A stretch of DNA of 64,000 bases, from contig NZ_FMCR01000001.1 in the NCBI RefSeq assembly GCF_900091575.1, positions 1,488,001 to 1,552,000 of the forward strand. The letters run 5' to 3'. The notes below the pieces were generated by a model. That model made no database searches, was not told where the DNA came from, and saw only the letters and a list, made by a program, of their open reading frames with translations. The translations under genes and the position numbers were made by a program. Positions 8,470-17,872 of the stretch are shown piece after piece. Origin of the DNA: Micromonospora saelicesensis (GTDB taxonomy: Bacteria > Actinomycetota > Actinomycetes > Mycobacteriales > Micromonosporaceae). How positions within the stretch are numbered: the stretch's first letter is position 1; every line of letters starts with the position of its first letter.

Positions 8470-11340
8470 ATGAACTCGTACGGCGATCCCAGTTCTGCGC
8501 GCGGACGGACCCAGCACTCGGGTCCAGACGGTGACCCCGGGCCGGGCGCGGACGACGCGTACCGCCGACCCGGCGGTGATTCCGGCGGGAGCGGCTGGTC
8601 AGCCTCGGACCGAGGCGTGGCAACCCCAGGCCGGGCCTCGGTGACGCCCCGGGCTGCCGGTGGTCGCGCCACGGTCGGCGGTTCCGCCTCGGTGCCGCCG
8701 CGTGGCAGCGCGGCCGCCGGGTCCGCCTCGGTGGGTGCGGCAGCGAACGGTCGGTCCGGTCGAGCCTCGGTGCCGGTGTCGCCGGCACCCGGTGTGGCCG
8801 CTGGCCGCGCTGGCGCAGGTCGGGCCTCGGTGCCCGTCTCCCCGGCGCCGGCGGGTCGGGCCTCGGTCGGAGCCGCCGCGGTCGGTGCGGCCTCGGTCGG
8901 CACCGCCTCGGCGGGCCGGGCCAGCGTCGGCTCCGCATCGGTAGGTGGTCGTGCGGCGGTCGCCCGGGCGAGCGTCTCACCGGTCTCCGGTGGGCCGGGC
9001 GGCCCTGGGGGCCCCGGTGGTCCGGGCGGGCCGGGCGGGCCCGGTAGGGGCGGCCGTGGTCCGGGTGACTCGGGCGCGGCGCGGGCAAAGAAGCGCAAGC
9101 GGATGAACCTGCTGATCGCCGGGTTCGCCGTCTTCATCATGCTCGCCGGCATCGGCGTGGTCGGGTTCACCTACTACTCGACAAACGTGGTCATGCCGAA
9201 CGAGATGCCGCTGCCGCTGTCCACCACCGTGTACGCCAAGGACGGCAAGACGCAGCTCGCCAAGCTGGGCAGCGAGAACCGTACCTTCGTGACCATCCAG
9301 CAGATCCCGCAGCACGTGCAGGACGCGGTCGCCGCGGCGGAGGACCGGAACTTCTACCGGCACTCCGGCGTCGACTACAAGGGCATCGTCCGGGCCGCAT
9401 GGAACAACGTCTCCAACGGCGACAAGCAGGGCGCCTCGACGATCACCCAGCAGTACGCCCGCAACGCGTTCGAGAACCTCAAGGACGACACGTACGGCCG
9501 GAAGGTGAAGGAGGCGATCCTCGCCTCCAAGCTGAACGACAAGTACGACAAGCCGACGATCATGCAGCACTACCTGAACGTCATCTACTTCGGCCGCGGC
9601 GCGTACGGCATCGAGGCGGCGGCACAGACCTACTTCGGCAAGCCGGCCATCAAGCTCACTCCCGCCGAGGGAGCAGTGCTGGCCGCAGTGATCAAGCAGC
9701 CGCAGCCGAGCGAAACGCACAAGGGGTTCGACCCGGCGGTCAACCCGATCGATGCCAAGTCGCGGTGGGACTACGTGATCGGCGGCATGAAGAAGGAGGG
9801 CTGGCTGGACTCCCCCAACCATCCCCCGGCGCCCACCGAGTACCCGAAGGCGCTGCCGCCGAAGAAGGACGGCGTCGGCTTCGGTGTCGACAGCCCGCGC
9901 GGCAACGTCATCAACTACGTCCGGCAAGAGATGGACGAGATGGGTCTCTGCTCCGACAGCGGTGCGGAGGGCAAGACGAGCTGCGTCGACGCGCTGCGGG
10001 ATGGCGGCTACCGGATCACCACCACCATCGACCCGAAGCTCCAGACCGCCGCGGAGAACACCGCGATGCAGTCGAAGAAGGGCTCAGAGCTCAACGACCA
10101 GCCGAAGAACCTGATGGCGGCGGTGGTCTCGATCGACCCGAAGATGGGCCGCGTGCTCGCCTACTACGGCGGTGACAGCGGCGCCGACTTCGACTACGCC
10201 GGCAAGAACATCGACAAGAACGGCGACCTGACCGGTGGGCACCAGCCGGGCTCGTCGATGAAGGTGTACACCCTGGCCGCCGCGATCGAGGCCGGGATCT
10301 CGGTCAAGTCGCACTGGGACCCCACGCCCTACAAGCCCAAGGGCTCCAGGGACACGATCGGTAACGCCAACCGCACCAACCTCAAGTGCGGCAAGTACTG
10401 CACCCTCGAAGAGTCGACGGTCCAGTCGTACAACGTGCCCTTCTACTGGGTCGCCGACACGATCGGCGCCGACAAGGTCGTCGACATGGCCCGGAAGGCC
10501 GGCGTGACCACCATGTGGGGCGTCGACCCGCCGCAGGCCTTCGACCTGTCGAAGAAGGGGCCGAAACCGTTCGACAACTACACCGGTTTCGGCAAGTACC
10601 CGATCACCGTGTTCGATCACGCCAACGCCATGGCTACGTTCGCCAACGACGGCAAGTACATCAAGGCCCACTTCGTCGTCAAGATCGAACAGCAGGACAA
10701 GGCCACCGGCAAGTGGAAGGTCGTTGGCAGCGAGCGCATCAAGCCGGAGCAGCGGATCCCCAAGAAGATCACCGACGAGGTCACCGGCGTCCTGAAGCAG
10801 ATCCCTCGCCCCAACAACATCTCCCTGGAGAACGGCCGCCAGGCCGCCGCCAAGACCGGCACCTGGGAGTACGACGACAAGGACAACTCGCACGCCTGGA
10901 CGGTCGGCTACACCCCGCAGAACGCCACAGCGGTGTGGGTGGGCAGTCGGGATCCGAGGAAGCCGCAGATCAAGCTCGCCAGCGGTAAGGACATCGGCGG
11001 TTCGACGCTCCCCGGCCCGATCTGGGAGAAGTACATGAACACCGCCCTCAAGGGCCAGGAGGAGATCCCCCTGCCCAGCGTCACCGGCGAGGGTGACACC
11101 ACGAAGGGCAACGGCAAGGAGCCGCCGCCACCGCCGCCGACCAACCCGGGGGGTCAGCCTGGGCAGGGCACCCCCTGCAACCCGCTGATCGATATTTTCT
11201 GCAACCCCGGGGGCAACAACCCCGGCGGGAACCCTGGGGGCAATCCCGGAGGTAACCCCGGCGGCAATCCGGGCGGCAATCCCGGCGGGGGAGGTGGTGG
11301 TGGCGGGGTGTTACCCAGCCTGCCACCCAACCGGGACTGA
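8470..11340 (+). CDS. Bifunctional class A penicillin-binding protein (PonA-like)
   Basis: 956 aa. Residues 1-205 form a cytoplasmic low-complexity tail rich in Ala, Gly, Ser and Arg with repeated GRASV units, ending in a collagen-like GGPGGPGG run. One membrane helix follows at about 213-234. The GT51 glycosyltransferase domain has the catalytic E291 (AAEDRNFYRH) and the GASTITQQYARN motif. The transpeptidase domain has S595-x-x-K598, an SYN triad member and K795-T-G. It polymerises and crosslinks peptidoglycan outside the membrane. The C-terminal 80 residues are Pro/Gly repeats (GGNPGG units), possibly spanning the wall. The locus corresponds to ponA1 (Rv0050). GAGG lies just before the ATG. 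A 17-bp hairpin terminates it. Confidence 0.95.
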   Translation: MNSYGDPSSARGRTQHSGPDGDPGPGADDAYRRPGGDSGGSGWSASDRGVATPGRASVTPRAAGGRATVGGSASVPPRGSAAAGSASVGAAANGRSGRASVPVSPAPGVAAGRAGAGRASVPVSPAPAGRASVGAAAVGAASVGTASAGRASVGSASVGGRAAVARASVSPVSGGPGGPGGPGGPGGPGGPGRGGRGPGDSGAARAKKRKRMNLLIAGFAVFIMLAGIGVVGFTYYSTNVVMPNEMPLPLSTTVYAKDGKTQLAKLGSENRTFVTIQQIPQHVQDAVAAAEDRNFYRHSGVDYKGIVRAAWNNVSNGDKQGASTITQQYARNAFENLKDDTYGRKVKEAILASKLNDKYDKPTIMQHYLNVIYFGRGAYGIEAAAQTYFGKPAIKLTPAEGAVLAAVIKQPQPSETHKGFDPAVNPIDAKSRWDYVIGGMKKEGWLDSPNHPPAPTEYPKALPPKKDGVGFGVDSPRGNVINYVRQEMDEMGLCSDSGAEGKTSCVDALRDGGYRITTTIDPKLQTAAENTAMQSKKGSELNDQPKNLMAAVVSIDPKMGRVLAYYGGDSGADFDYAGKNIDKNGDLTGGHQPGSSMKVYTLAAAIEAGISVKSHWDPTPYKPKGSRDTIGNANRTNLKCGKYCTLEESTVQSYNVPFYWVADTIGADKVVDMARKAGVTTMWGVDPPQAFDLSKKGPKPFDNYTGFGKYPITVFDHANAMATFANDGKYIKAHFVVKIEQQDKATGKWKVVGSERIKPEQRIPKKITDEVTGVLKQIPRPNNISLENGRQAAAKTGTWEYDDKDNSHAWTVGYTPQNATAVWVGSRDPRKPQIKLASGKDIGGSTLPGPIWEKYMNTALKGQEEIPLPSVTGEGDTTKGNGKEPPPPPPTNPGGQPGQGTPCNPLIDIFCNPGGNNPGGNPGGNPGGNPGGNPGGNPGGGGGGGGVLPSLPPNRD

Positions 11341-11356
11341 CCCGCACCAGCGCACG

Positions 11357-11403
11357 ACGCCGCCGCCGGCCGGACGACCTGTCCCGGCCGGCGGCGGCGT
11401 TTT
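11357..11403 (+). terminator. Intrinsic terminator after PBP gene
   Basis: Perfect 17-bp stem (ACGCCGCCGCCGGCCGG and its complement at 11384-11400) with a 10-nt loop, directly followed by TTT. One of the strongest hairpins in the window. Confidence 0.9.
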
Positions 11404-11466
11404 CGTACCCGGAACTCCGCGCCGGGACGGGACGGGCACCCCCGTCGTACGGCAGGATGCCTCTTC

Positions 11467-12975
11467 ATGAGCACCCAGTCGACGCCCGGCATCGACGACG
11501 CCGGAACCACCGATCACCCGTCCCGCTCCGACGGGTTCGTCCGCGGCATCTCCAGCGTCATCGGCGGGCCGCTGGGCGACCACGCGACAGCGGTGGACCG
11601 GCCGGCCGGTCGGGAGCGTCGCTTCTGGACCGCCGTGCGGATCGTGCTGGCGATGGCGTGCCTCACGCTCGCGCTGCACTGGGTGCAGAAATCGCCCTGC
11701 CAGGACGGCGCCTGGCAGAACAACGTCCAGTACACCCGGTTCTGCTACACCGACGTCCTCGCCCTCTACTACGCCGAAGGGCTCAACGAGGGCAAGGTGC
11801 CCTACCGCGACCACCCGGTCGAGTACCCGGTGCTGACCGGCTACTTCATGGGGGCGCTGGGCCTGCCGGTGCACGCCATCGGTGACGGCGACCCGAGCAT
11901 CAACCAGGGTCAGTGGTTCTACAACCTGAACGCGCTGGTGCTGGGCGCGCTCGCGGTGGCCACGGTGGCGGTGATCCTGGCGCTGCGCCGCCGACGACCC
12001 TGGGACGCGGCGATGTTCGCACTCGCCCCGGCGTTGGTGCTCACCGCCACCGTCAACTGGGACCTTCTCGCCATCGGGCTGGCCGCCTTCGGCCTGCTGG
12101 CCTGGGCTCGAAAACGACCGGCGGTGGCCGGGGTGCTGCTCGGGTTGGCCGGCGCGGCGAAGCTCTGGCCGCTCTTCCTGCTCGGGCCGATCCTCATCCT
12201 GGCGCTACGGGCCGATCGGGTTCGTGCCGCGCTCATCGCCATCGGGACGGCGATCGCGGCCGTGGTGCTGGTCAACCTGCCGGCCGCCCGCGCGTACCCG
12301 GAGAACTGGGACCGGTTCTTCGAACTGAACACCACCCGGCCGATCGACTGGGGCACGCTCTGGTACATCGGGCGCTACCTGGACGGCAAGGTCGGCAACG
12401 ACCCCGCCAACCTCGGCCCGTTCGAGTGGCTCAACGCCAACATCCCGACCCTCAACACCGTCTCGTACGCGCTGTTCGGGCTGGCCTGCCTCGGCGTCGC
12501 CGTGCTGGCGCTGCGGGCGCCGCGCCGACCGCGGCTGGCTCAGCTCGCGTTCCTGGTGGTGGCCGCGTTCCTCATCTTCAGCAAGGTCTGGTCGCAGCAG
12601 TTCGTCCTCTGGCTGCTCCCGCTGGTGGTGCTGGCCCGACCGAAGTGGGGCGCGTCCCTGGCCTGGCAGATAGCCGAGGTCTGCTACTTCGTCGCCTTCT
12701 ACGGGGAACTGCTCGGCGCGGCAACCAGCCGGCCGGTCTTCCCGGAGGGGGTCTTCGTGCTGGCCTCGACGCTGCGACTGGCCACCGTGGTGGTGCTCTG
12801 CGTGTTCGTCGTCAAGGAGATCCTGCACCCCGACCAGGACGCGGTGCGGGCCACCTACCCGGACGACCCGGACGGTGGCGTTCTCGACGGCGCCCCGGAC
12901 GCCCCCTGGATAGACCGCTGGCGCCGCAGAGAGACAACCAGCGAACCCCGACCCGAGCCCGTCGCAACTACCTGA
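11467..12975 (+). CDS. GT87-family polytopic membrane glycosyltransferase (DUF2029)
   Basis: 502 aa with a hydrophilic N-terminus of about 55 residues, then around ten hydrophobic segments and a charged 40-residue C-terminal tail. The first long outer loop carries YYAEGLNEGKVPYRDHP with the downstream EYPVLTG, typical of GT-C enzymes of the DUF2029/GT87 family that use polyprenyl-phosphate mannose. Gene order (after the class A PBP, before rpsF) is that of Rv0051. The donor and acceptor are unknown; a part in lipoglycan or wall glycan assembly is inferred. It is not in an operon with the PBP, as a strong terminator lies between. ATG 11467 is the first plausible start. Confidence 0.85.
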   Translation: MSTQSTPGIDDAGTTDHPSRSDGFVRGISSVIGGPLGDHATAVDRPAGRERRFWTAVRIVLAMACLTLALHWVQKSPCQDGAWQNNVQYTRFCYTDVLALYYAEGLNEGKVPYRDHPVEYPVLTGYFMGALGLPVHAIGDGDPSINQGQWFYNLNALVLGALAVATVAVILALRRRRPWDAAMFALAPALVLTATVNWDLLAIGLAAFGLLAWARKRPAVAGVLLGLAGAAKLWPLFLLGPILILALRADRVRAALIAIGTAIAAVVLVNLPAARAYPENWDRFFELNTTRPIDWGTLWYIGRYLDGKVGNDPANLGPFEWLNANIPTLNTVSYALFGLACLGVAVLALRAPRRPRLAQLAFLVVAAFLIFSKVWSQQFVLWLLPLVVLARPKWGASLAWQIAEVCYFVAFYGELLGAATSRPVFPEGVFVLASTLRLATVVVLCVFVVKEILHPDQDAVRATYPDDPDGGVLDGAPDAPWIDRWRRRETTSEPRPEPVATT

Positions 12976-13008
12976 CCCAAAGCCGACCGCGGCTTGGACC
13001 AGGTCAGG

Positions 13009-13081
13009 GTTTTCGGGGCAGCCCGCCCGGCGCAGGGATCAAGCCTGACCGCCCGGAGCCGGGCGGGCTCCCCCGAAAAAC
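13009..13081. terminator. Large hairpin between convergent membrane-protein genes
   Basis: Imperfect inverted repeat with arms of 23-24 bp (13009-13031 and 13058-13081). Each arm combines a TTTTCGGGG-type end and a GCCCGCCCGGC core. The A/T ends give a T-run in each direction, fitting a bidirectional terminator. Confidence 0.75.
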
Positions 13082-13093
13082 CGCCCTAAAGCT

Positions 13094-15253
13094 TTACAGG
13101 CGATAGACGACAGCGTCGTCGCCGACCTCCTGCCGGCTGATGCCGAGCGACTCGACCGGCGCGTCGATGTTGATCTCCCACGGTGTGCCGGCCACCTGGC
13201 CGCGCAGCAGCACCACAGTGCGGACGCCGAGCGTGCGCAGGTAGTCGACGCTCGTCTGGTCCGGGAACGACTGGCTCACCCGGCGGACGTCGTCGAGCTG
13301 GCGCGGCGTGAAGCCGCTACCGCCGTTGACCACGTCGGGGAACCCGCTGGTCGACCAGAGCATCACGTGCTGGTCGAGGCTCTGACTGCTGGGCAGCACC
13401 AGCAGCGGACCCTCCGCCGAACGCATCGCCGCCGGCTGGGTCGGCACCACCGGGTGTGGGGTGGTGTTCAGGCCCTCGACGGTGACCAGCAGCAAGGGCA
13501 GCAGGGTGGCCATCCGCAGCCACGGCCCCGGCCACGACGGAATCCGCTGCGCGGTCAACTCGCGGACCCGGTCGGTGAGCGCGGTGACCGCGCCCGCCGC
13601 GAGCAGGCCGAGCAACAACGTGGTCCAGAGCATCAACCGCCCGGGGGTACGCAGCCCGCTCCAGCCCGGCAGGTGCTCGAAGAGGGGCACGTAGGTGAAG
13701 GTGCCGTCGAAGAAGCGGGTGCCCATGGCGAAGGCCATCGTCAGCAGCACCCCGGCGAGCAGCAGCAGTCGGTGCCGCAGCCGCCAGACCGAGAAGAACA
13801 ACCCGCCCGCGGCGAGTGCGTAGAGCACGAAGCCCGGCAGCAGGGTCATCTCCGGATGCCACGGCAGCGCTGCCCGGGCACCCTCGTGCAGCCCACCCCA
13901 GATCCGCGACTCGCCGGGCGCTGTCACGAAGCCCGACGCCGGCGGCGAGAAGAGGCTGATGTCGGCGATGGTGCGCTCGGCGTACGGGTGCAGCTCGGTC
14001 ACCTTGAAGAACGGGAACGCCATCAGCAAACCGACACCGGCGAACAACACCCCGCCGAGCACGTCGGCGGCGAACAACCGGCGACCGAACGGAACGGCCT
14101 GCCCGGTGCGCAGCCGCCGCGCGAAGAACAGGACGGCAGTGACCAGCACCGCGCCGGCCAGGAAGTACGCGAATGGCAGCCCGATGCCGAAACCCAGGCT
14201 GAGTTGCCAGGCCGCCACCAGCCAACCGGCATAGACCCAACCGTCATGCCGGCGCTCCGGCCGGTAGCCGTGTCGCAGGGACCACCCGTGCCCGCGCGCC
14301 AACATCGCCAGCGCCAGCGGAATGCCCCCGTTGGAGAGCACGTGCAGGTGCCCGGCCTGGGCCAGCAGCCACGGCGCGTAGGTGTAGCTCACCCCCGCGA
14401 CGGCCGCACCGATCCGGCCGGCCCCGAGCTGTCGGGCCAGCGCGTACGCCCCGAGCGTGGCAAGCGCGTGCGCCAGCACGAACATGATGTTGTAACGCAG
14501 CACGGCGTCCTCGGGACCGCTGCCGAGCATCCCAGCCGGGGCGTACCCGAGCAGCGTGTCGGAGAACGCGAAGCTCCACAGCTCGGGGAAGAACGTGTTG
14601 GACTGCCACAGCCGCGCCGGCTCGGCCAGCAGGATGTGCCCGGACCAGGCCATCTGCCAGGCTTGCAGGCTCGGGTCCCAGTAGTCCTGCGGGAGGGTGT
14701 AGCGCGGATAGCGCAGCGTCGGCCAGGTCATCAACACGGCCAGCGCCAACGCGCCGAGGGCGGCCAGGGTCCACTCGTGGATCAGGAACCGACCGACCGC
14801 CCGGCCCACCCGACTGAAGATGGAGGGCTTCGGCTCCGGTGCGGAGGCGAAGGCCTCCCAACGCTCCGGGCCGACCGGCTTGGCCTCGCTGTCGCCCTTG
14901 TCCTTACCGTCGGTGCCGTCCGCCTTCGCGCCCTTGGCCGGGTCGCCGTCCTTGGCCGGTTTGCTGGCCTTGATCGCGGCGCTGTCCTTGGCCGCGCCAT
15001 CCACCGTGCCGCTGTCCTTGGCCGCGGCGCTGTCCTTGGCCGCGCCGCTGTCCTTGGCCCGGTCGGTGCCCTTGGATGCGTCGGTGCCCTTGGCGGTGCT
15101 GGCGCTGACCGCGGTGCCGCCCTCGGCGGCAACCTGCTTGGTCATGGCGTTCTGCTGGGTGGGGGTGCCGGCCGCAGCCGTGGTGGGACTCTCGGCGGCC
15201 GCGCCGGTGGGGGTGGGCCGGGCGTTGCCGGTCCCGGGCTGTCCGCTGGTCAT
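13094..15253 (-). CDS. Large GT-C-like integral membrane protein with Lys/Asp/Ser repeat tail
   Basis: 719 aa. The first 145 residues are soluble and low in complexity, with repeated AKDS-type units (about residues 60-115), probably a disordered cytoplasmic tail. From about 150 on there are roughly twelve hydrophobic segments. The first outer loop holds [14 protein letters not shown], a pattern found in GT-C-type transferases, then the soluble C-terminal domain ends in DDAVVYRL. Function is unknown; a lipid-linked sugar transferase is a guess. The ATG overlaps the nfo stop by 4 nt (ATGA), so the two are translationally coupled. Orthologues sit in this place in other actinobacteria, in line with Rv0051/Rv0052-region membrane genes. 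Confidence 0.8.
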   Translation of the reverse strand: MTSGQPGTGNARPTPTGAAAESPTTAAAGTPTQQNAMTKQVAAEGGTAVSASTAKGTDASKGTDRAKDSGAAKDSAAAKDSGTVDGAAKDSAAIKASKPAKDGDPAKGAKADGTDGKDKGDSEAKPVGPERWEAFASAPEPKPSIFSRVGRAVGRFLIHEWTLAALGALALAVLMTWPTLRYPRYTLPQDYWDPSLQAWQMAWSGHILLAEPARLWQSNTFFPELWSFAFSDTLLGYAPAGMLGSGPEDAVLRYNIMFVLAHALATLGAYALARQLGAGRIGAAVAGVSYTYAPWLLAQAGHLHVLSNGGIPLALAMLARGHGWSLRHGYRPERRHDGWVYAGWLVAAWQLSLGFGIGLPFAYFLAGAVLVTAVLFFARRLRTGQAVPFGRRLFAADVLGGVLFAGVGLLMAFPFFKVTELHPYAERTIADISLFSPPASGFVTAPGESRIWGGLHEGARAALPWHPEMTLLPGFVLYALAAGGLFFSVWRLRHRLLLLAGVLLTMAFAMGTRFFDGTFTYVPLFEHLPGWSGLRTPGRLMLWTTLLLGLLAAGAVTALTDRVRELTAQRIPSWPGPWLRMATLLPLLLVTVEGLNTTPHPVVPTQPAAMRSAEGPLLVLPSSQSLDQHVMLWSTSGFPDVVNGGSGFTPRQLDDVRRVSQSFPDQTSVDYLRTLGVRTVVLLRGQVAGTPWEINIDAPVESLGISRQEVGDDAVVYRL

Positions 15254-16041
15254 GCCGCCGGGCTCTCCGCTCCGAGCTGCTCACGCAGGAAGTCGATGTC
15301 GGCGGCCTGGCCGGTCACACCGCCCGGTGTCTCGACGACCACCGGCGCGCCGGCCGCCCGGATCACCGCCACCACCAGCTCCGGGTCGATCGTCCCGCCG
15401 CCCAGGTTGTCGTGACGGTCCTGGCCGGAGTTGAACGCGCCCTTGGAGTTGTTTGCGTGCACCAGGTCGATCCGCCCGGTGATCGCCTTGACCCGGTCGA
15501 CCAGGCCGAGCAGCTCCTCACCGCCCGCGTACGCGTGGCAGGTGTCCAGGCAGAAGCCGACCTCGTAGTCACCGATGGCGTCCCAGAGTCGGGCGAGCGC
15601 GTCCAGCCGTCGGGCGCAGGCGTTGTCGCCGCCGGCGGTGTTCTCGATCAGGACCGGTACGCCGAACCCGCCGGAGTCCGCCGCGTACGCGAAGGTCTTG
15701 CGCCAGTTGTCGAAGCCGACGGTCAGGTCGTCGCCGGCGTTGACGTGCCCGCCGTGGACGATCAGGCCCTTGGCACCGATGGCGGCGGCAGCGTTGGCGT
15801 GCCCGAGCAGCAGCTTGCGGCTCGGGATCCGGATGCGGTTGTTGAGCGTGGCCACGTTGATGACGTACGGGGCGTGCACGTAGAGGTCGACCTCGGCGGC
15901 GCGCAGCCGCTCGGCATCTTCGCGAGGCTTGGGCGCCTTCCAACCCTGTGGGTCGGCGAGGAAGAACTGCACGGTCTCGGCGGACCGGGCGGCCGCCTCC
16001 GCCAGCGGGTCGGTCGAGTCGACGTGGGCTCCGATACGCAT
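15250..16041 (-). CDS. nfo: Deoxyribonuclease IV (AP endonuclease)
   Basis: 263 aa TIM-barrel AP endonuclease that cuts 5' of abasic sites in base-excision repair. Zinc-binding blocks are visible: GAHVDSTD near the N-terminus, [44 protein letters not shown] and [10 protein letters not shown]...DRHDNLGGG. The spacing follows the Nfo family. Start ATG 16041 is supported by TAGGCT 7 nt upstream (leaderless). It is the first gene of a two-gene unit with the large membrane protein, which is an unexpected partner. A 628-bp region separates it from the divergent rpsF operon. Confidence 0.95.
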   Translation of the reverse strand: MRIGAHVDSTDPLAEAAARSAETVQFFLADPQGWKAPKPREDAERLRAAEVDLYVHAPYVINVATLNNRIRIPSRKLLLGHANAAAAIGAKGLIVHGGHVNAGDDLTVGFDNWRKTFAYAADSGGFGVPVLIENTAGGDNACARRLDALARLWDAIGDYEVGFCLDTCHAYAGGEELLGLVDRVKAITGRIDLVHANNSKGAFNSGQDRHDNLGGGTIDPELVVAVIRAAGAPVVVETPGGVTGQAADIDFLREQLGAESPAA

Positions 16042-16048
16042 GCGAGCG

Positions 16049-16054
16049 AGCCTA
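16049..16054 (-). promoter_or_regulatory. -10 element of nfo (leaderless)
   Basis: On the minus strand TAGGCT is followed by 7 nt and the nfo ATG, without a ribosome-binding site. Confidence 0.55.
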
Positions 16055-16350
16055 CGTCGCGACCCCGACCGGCGGGGCAAGGGCCGGGGCGGTGTCGCGT
16101 CACCGGAGGGACCGACGATCGTTGATGGGTTTGAACCGGCGACCAGTATCCCGGTGCCGCCAGCGGCGCGAGCGTCGCACACGGCGACCGGCGGTCGACG
16201 GCCGACAGCGAGGTCACCCCCGCGGCGCGGCCCGGCGCAGCGGGGGCGACCCCATCGCACACCAGTACCGAGCGACGACGAATCTCGGAAAATTGTGCTT
16301 TTCCCCCCGACAAGGTACGAGTGCTGTTGTATCGTCAGATAACAACACGA
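16055..16350. other. nfo-rpsF intergenic region, upstream half
   Basis: No credible gene. The first 200 bp are GC-rich without clear structure. From about 16280 to 16356 the sequence is much richer in A and T (TCGGAAAATTGTGC, ATAACAACACGATAAAGC) and holds imperfect inverted repeats around GTTGT/ACAAC. It is a likely site for the rpsF operon promoter or a regulator, but no -35/-10 pair stands out. Confidence 0.4.
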
Positions 16351-16357
16351 TAAAGCT

Positions 16358-16443
16358 CCGCGGGGCGTCTTCGGTCCAACCTCATCGGTGTGGTCGTTCC
16401 TCCCCAGGTCCCACCCAAGGAATGCGGACCGGACGCCCCGCGG
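16358..16443 (+). promoter_or_regulatory. Long inverted repeat in rpsF leader
   Basis: CCGCGGGGCGTC at 16358-16369 pairs perfectly with 16432-16443. After a 2-nt bulge, CGGTCC at 16372-16377 pairs with 16426-16431. The loop is about 48 nt. As RNA this is a stable 18-bp arm far upstream of rpsF. Confidence 0.5.
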
Positions 16444-16450
16444 CCTCGTA

Positions 16451-16500
16451 GACGGGGGTCCACCACCGACCAATTGACGGTCGGGCGGTGGGCCCCCGTC
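16451..16500 (+). promoter_or_regulatory. Very stable hairpin in rpsF leader (attenuator candidate)
   Basis: A 50-nt element whose two halves pair over about 20 bp (GACGGGGG...CCCCCGTC outside, ACCGACC...GGTCGG inside, loop AATTGAC) with one G-U pair and a one-base bulge. It could act as an attenuator or terminator of transcripts entering from upstream. No T-run follows. Confidence 0.5.
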
Positions 16501-16622
16501 GGCTCGTCCGGGTCCGGACCCGACCACCCCGGGCATGATCGTTGGGACCGGGTATCCTGGTCAGGTTGTCCGCGTCCGGCCGGGTTCCCTCGGCGCGTGC
16601 GGGCAGCGACACAAGACCTCCT

Positions 16623-16641
16623 GCCACGGAAGGACCGTGGC
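16623..16641 (+). promoter_or_regulatory. Short hairpin just upstream of rpsF ribosome-binding site
   Basis: GCCACGG-AAGGA-CCGTGGC, a perfect 7-bp stem with a purine loop. It ends about 11 nt before the AGGAGGTGA ribosome-binding site. The place matches where the S6:S18 autoregulatory mRNA motif with its CCG element is found in other bacteria, but the match is not proven. Confidence 0.4.
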
Positions 16642-16669
16642 CGCTTAGCCCACAGGAGGTGAGCACGTC

Positions 16670-16960
16670 TTGCGTCACTACGAACTAATGGTCATCCTCG
16701 ACTCCAGCCTCGAGGAGCGCACCGTCGCACCGTCGCTCGACACGTACCTGAACGTGATTCGGACCGCGGGTGGCTCGGTTGAGAAGACCGACGTGTGGGG
16801 CCGTCGGCGCCTCGCGTACGAGATCAACAAAAAGGCCGAAGGCATCTACGCCGTCATCGACCTGCAGGCCACGCCTGCTGCGGTGGCCGAGCTGGACCGT
16901 CAGCTCCGGCTCAACGAGTCCGTGCTGCGCACCAAGGTCATCCGACCGGAAATGCGCTAG
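16670..16960 (+). CDS. rpsF: 30S ribosomal protein S6
   Basis: 96 aa, standard S6 length, starting [10 protein letters not shown] as in other actinobacteria. The start codon is TTG, fixed by AGGAGGTGA upstream and by the conserved N-terminus. S6 binds S18 and 16S rRNA in the platform of the small subunit. Conserved features include [21 protein letters not shown]. It is the first gene of rpsF-ssb-rpsR-rplI. A long structured leader precedes it, and S6:S18 feedback on the mRNA is known in other bacteria. Confidence 0.97.
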   Translation: MRHYELMVILDSSLEERTVAPSLDTYLNVIRTAGGSVEKTDVWGRRRLAYEINKKAEGIYAVIDLQATPAAVAELDRQLRLNESVLRTKVIRPEMR

Positions 16961-17058
16961 AGCATCCAACCCCGGTTCGTCCGGATCAGCCTCCGCGACT
17001 CTGTCGTACGGCTCTGCGAGCCTGTACGACGAGACGCTGAGTGCGCGAGGAGATGGTC

Positions 17059-17577
17059 ATGGCAGGAGACACCACCATCACGGTCATCGGCAATCTGACC
17101 GATGACCCCGAGTTGCGGTTCACCCCCTCCGGGGCTGCGGTCGCCAAGTTCCGAGTCGCTTCGACGCCCCGTTTCATGGACAAGGCGTCGAACGAATGGA
17201 AGGACGGCGAGCCGCTGTTCCTCGCATGCACCGTGTGGCGCCAGGCCGCCGAGCACGTCGCCGAGTCGCTGCAGCGTGGCGCTCGCGTGATCGTGTCGGG
17301 CCGGCTGCGTCAGCGGTCGTACGAGACCCGCGAGGGTGAGAAGCGCACTGTCATCGAGCTTGAGGTCGACGAGATCGGCCCGTCGCTGCGCTACGCCACG
17401 GCGAAGGTGCAGAAGATGTCCCGCTCCGGCGGTGGCGGCGGCGGCTTCGGTGGCGGCGGTGGCGGTGGCAACCAGGGCGGCGGCGGAGGCAACTTCGACG
17501 ACCCCTGGGCTTCGGCTGCTCCCTCTCCCGCGCGTGCCGGTTCGGGCGCCAATTTTGACGAGGAGCCACCGTTCTAA
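17059..17577 (+). CDS. ssb: Single-stranded DNA-binding protein
   Basis: 172 aa. The OB fold fills residues 1-115 ([53 protein letters not shown]). A Gly-rich linker (about 118-150) and the acidic tip FDEEPPF follow; the tip recruits repair and replication partners. The start is ATG 17059, because AGGAG lies 6 nt before it and actinobacterial SSBs begin MAGDTTI. Upstream in-frame GTG 17041 and ATG 17053 are less likely. The stop overlaps the rpsR ATG by one base. Confidence 0.97.
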   Translation: MAGDTTITVIGNLTDDPELRFTPSGAAVAKFRVASTPRFMDKASNEWKDGEPLFLACTVWRQAAEHVAESLQRGARVIVSGRLRQRSYETREGEKRTVIELEVDEIGPSLRYATAKVQKMSRSGGGGGGFGGGGGGGNQGGGGGNFDDPWASAAPSPARAGSGANFDEEPPF

Positions 17578-17858
17578 TGGCGCCTAGCGCTCGCGATCGC
17601 AAACCAGGAGCACGTGCAACGGCCAAGGCTGCGGCACTGCGCAAGCCCAAGAAGAAGGTGAACCCGCTCGACAAGGACGGGATCGCCTACATCGATTACA
17701 AGGACACCGCGCTGCTGCGCAAGTTCATCTCCGATCGCGGCAAGATCCGCGCTCGTCGGGTGACCGGCGTGACCTCGCAGCAGCAGCGGCAGATCGCCCG
17801 TGCGGTCAAGAACGCCCGTGAGATGGCGCTCCTGCCATACACGGCCACCACCCGCTGA
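17577..17858 (+). CDS. rpsR: 30S ribosomal protein S18, cysteine-free form
   Basis: 93 aa. The core [28 protein letters not shown] and the [17 protein letters not shown] block are S18 signatures. The zinc-binding cysteines of the C+ form of S18 are absent: the stretch before IDYKD reads [10 protein letters not shown]. It therefore works without zinc. Translation is coupled to ssb by a one-base overlap. Many actinobacteria hold both C+ and C- S18 paralogues, and the one in this ssb operon is the C- type. Confidence 0.96.
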   Translation: MAPSARDRKPGARATAKAAALRKPKKKVNPLDKDGIAYIDYKDTALLRKFISDRGKIRARRVTGVTSQQQRQIARAVKNAREMALLPYTATTR

Positions 17859-17872
17859 GAGGAGGCACCGAT

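Noticed and set aside
7649..9088. A 692-residue minus-strand frame that would extend PadR upstream.
   Set aside because: It runs antisense through DUF5318 and the PBP gene, is Arg/Pro-rich without family features, and crosses the PadR operator.
13367..15415. A 682-codon plus-strand frame opposite the large membrane protein.
   Set aside because: It is an antisense shadow of a GC-rich gene. The minus strand has clear membrane helices and is coupled to nfo.
16118..16160. A tRNA-like T-arm (GATGGGTTTGAACCGGC) on the minus strand upstream of nfo.
   Set aside because: The arms beside the loop do not pair and no anticodon or acceptor stem can be built around it.
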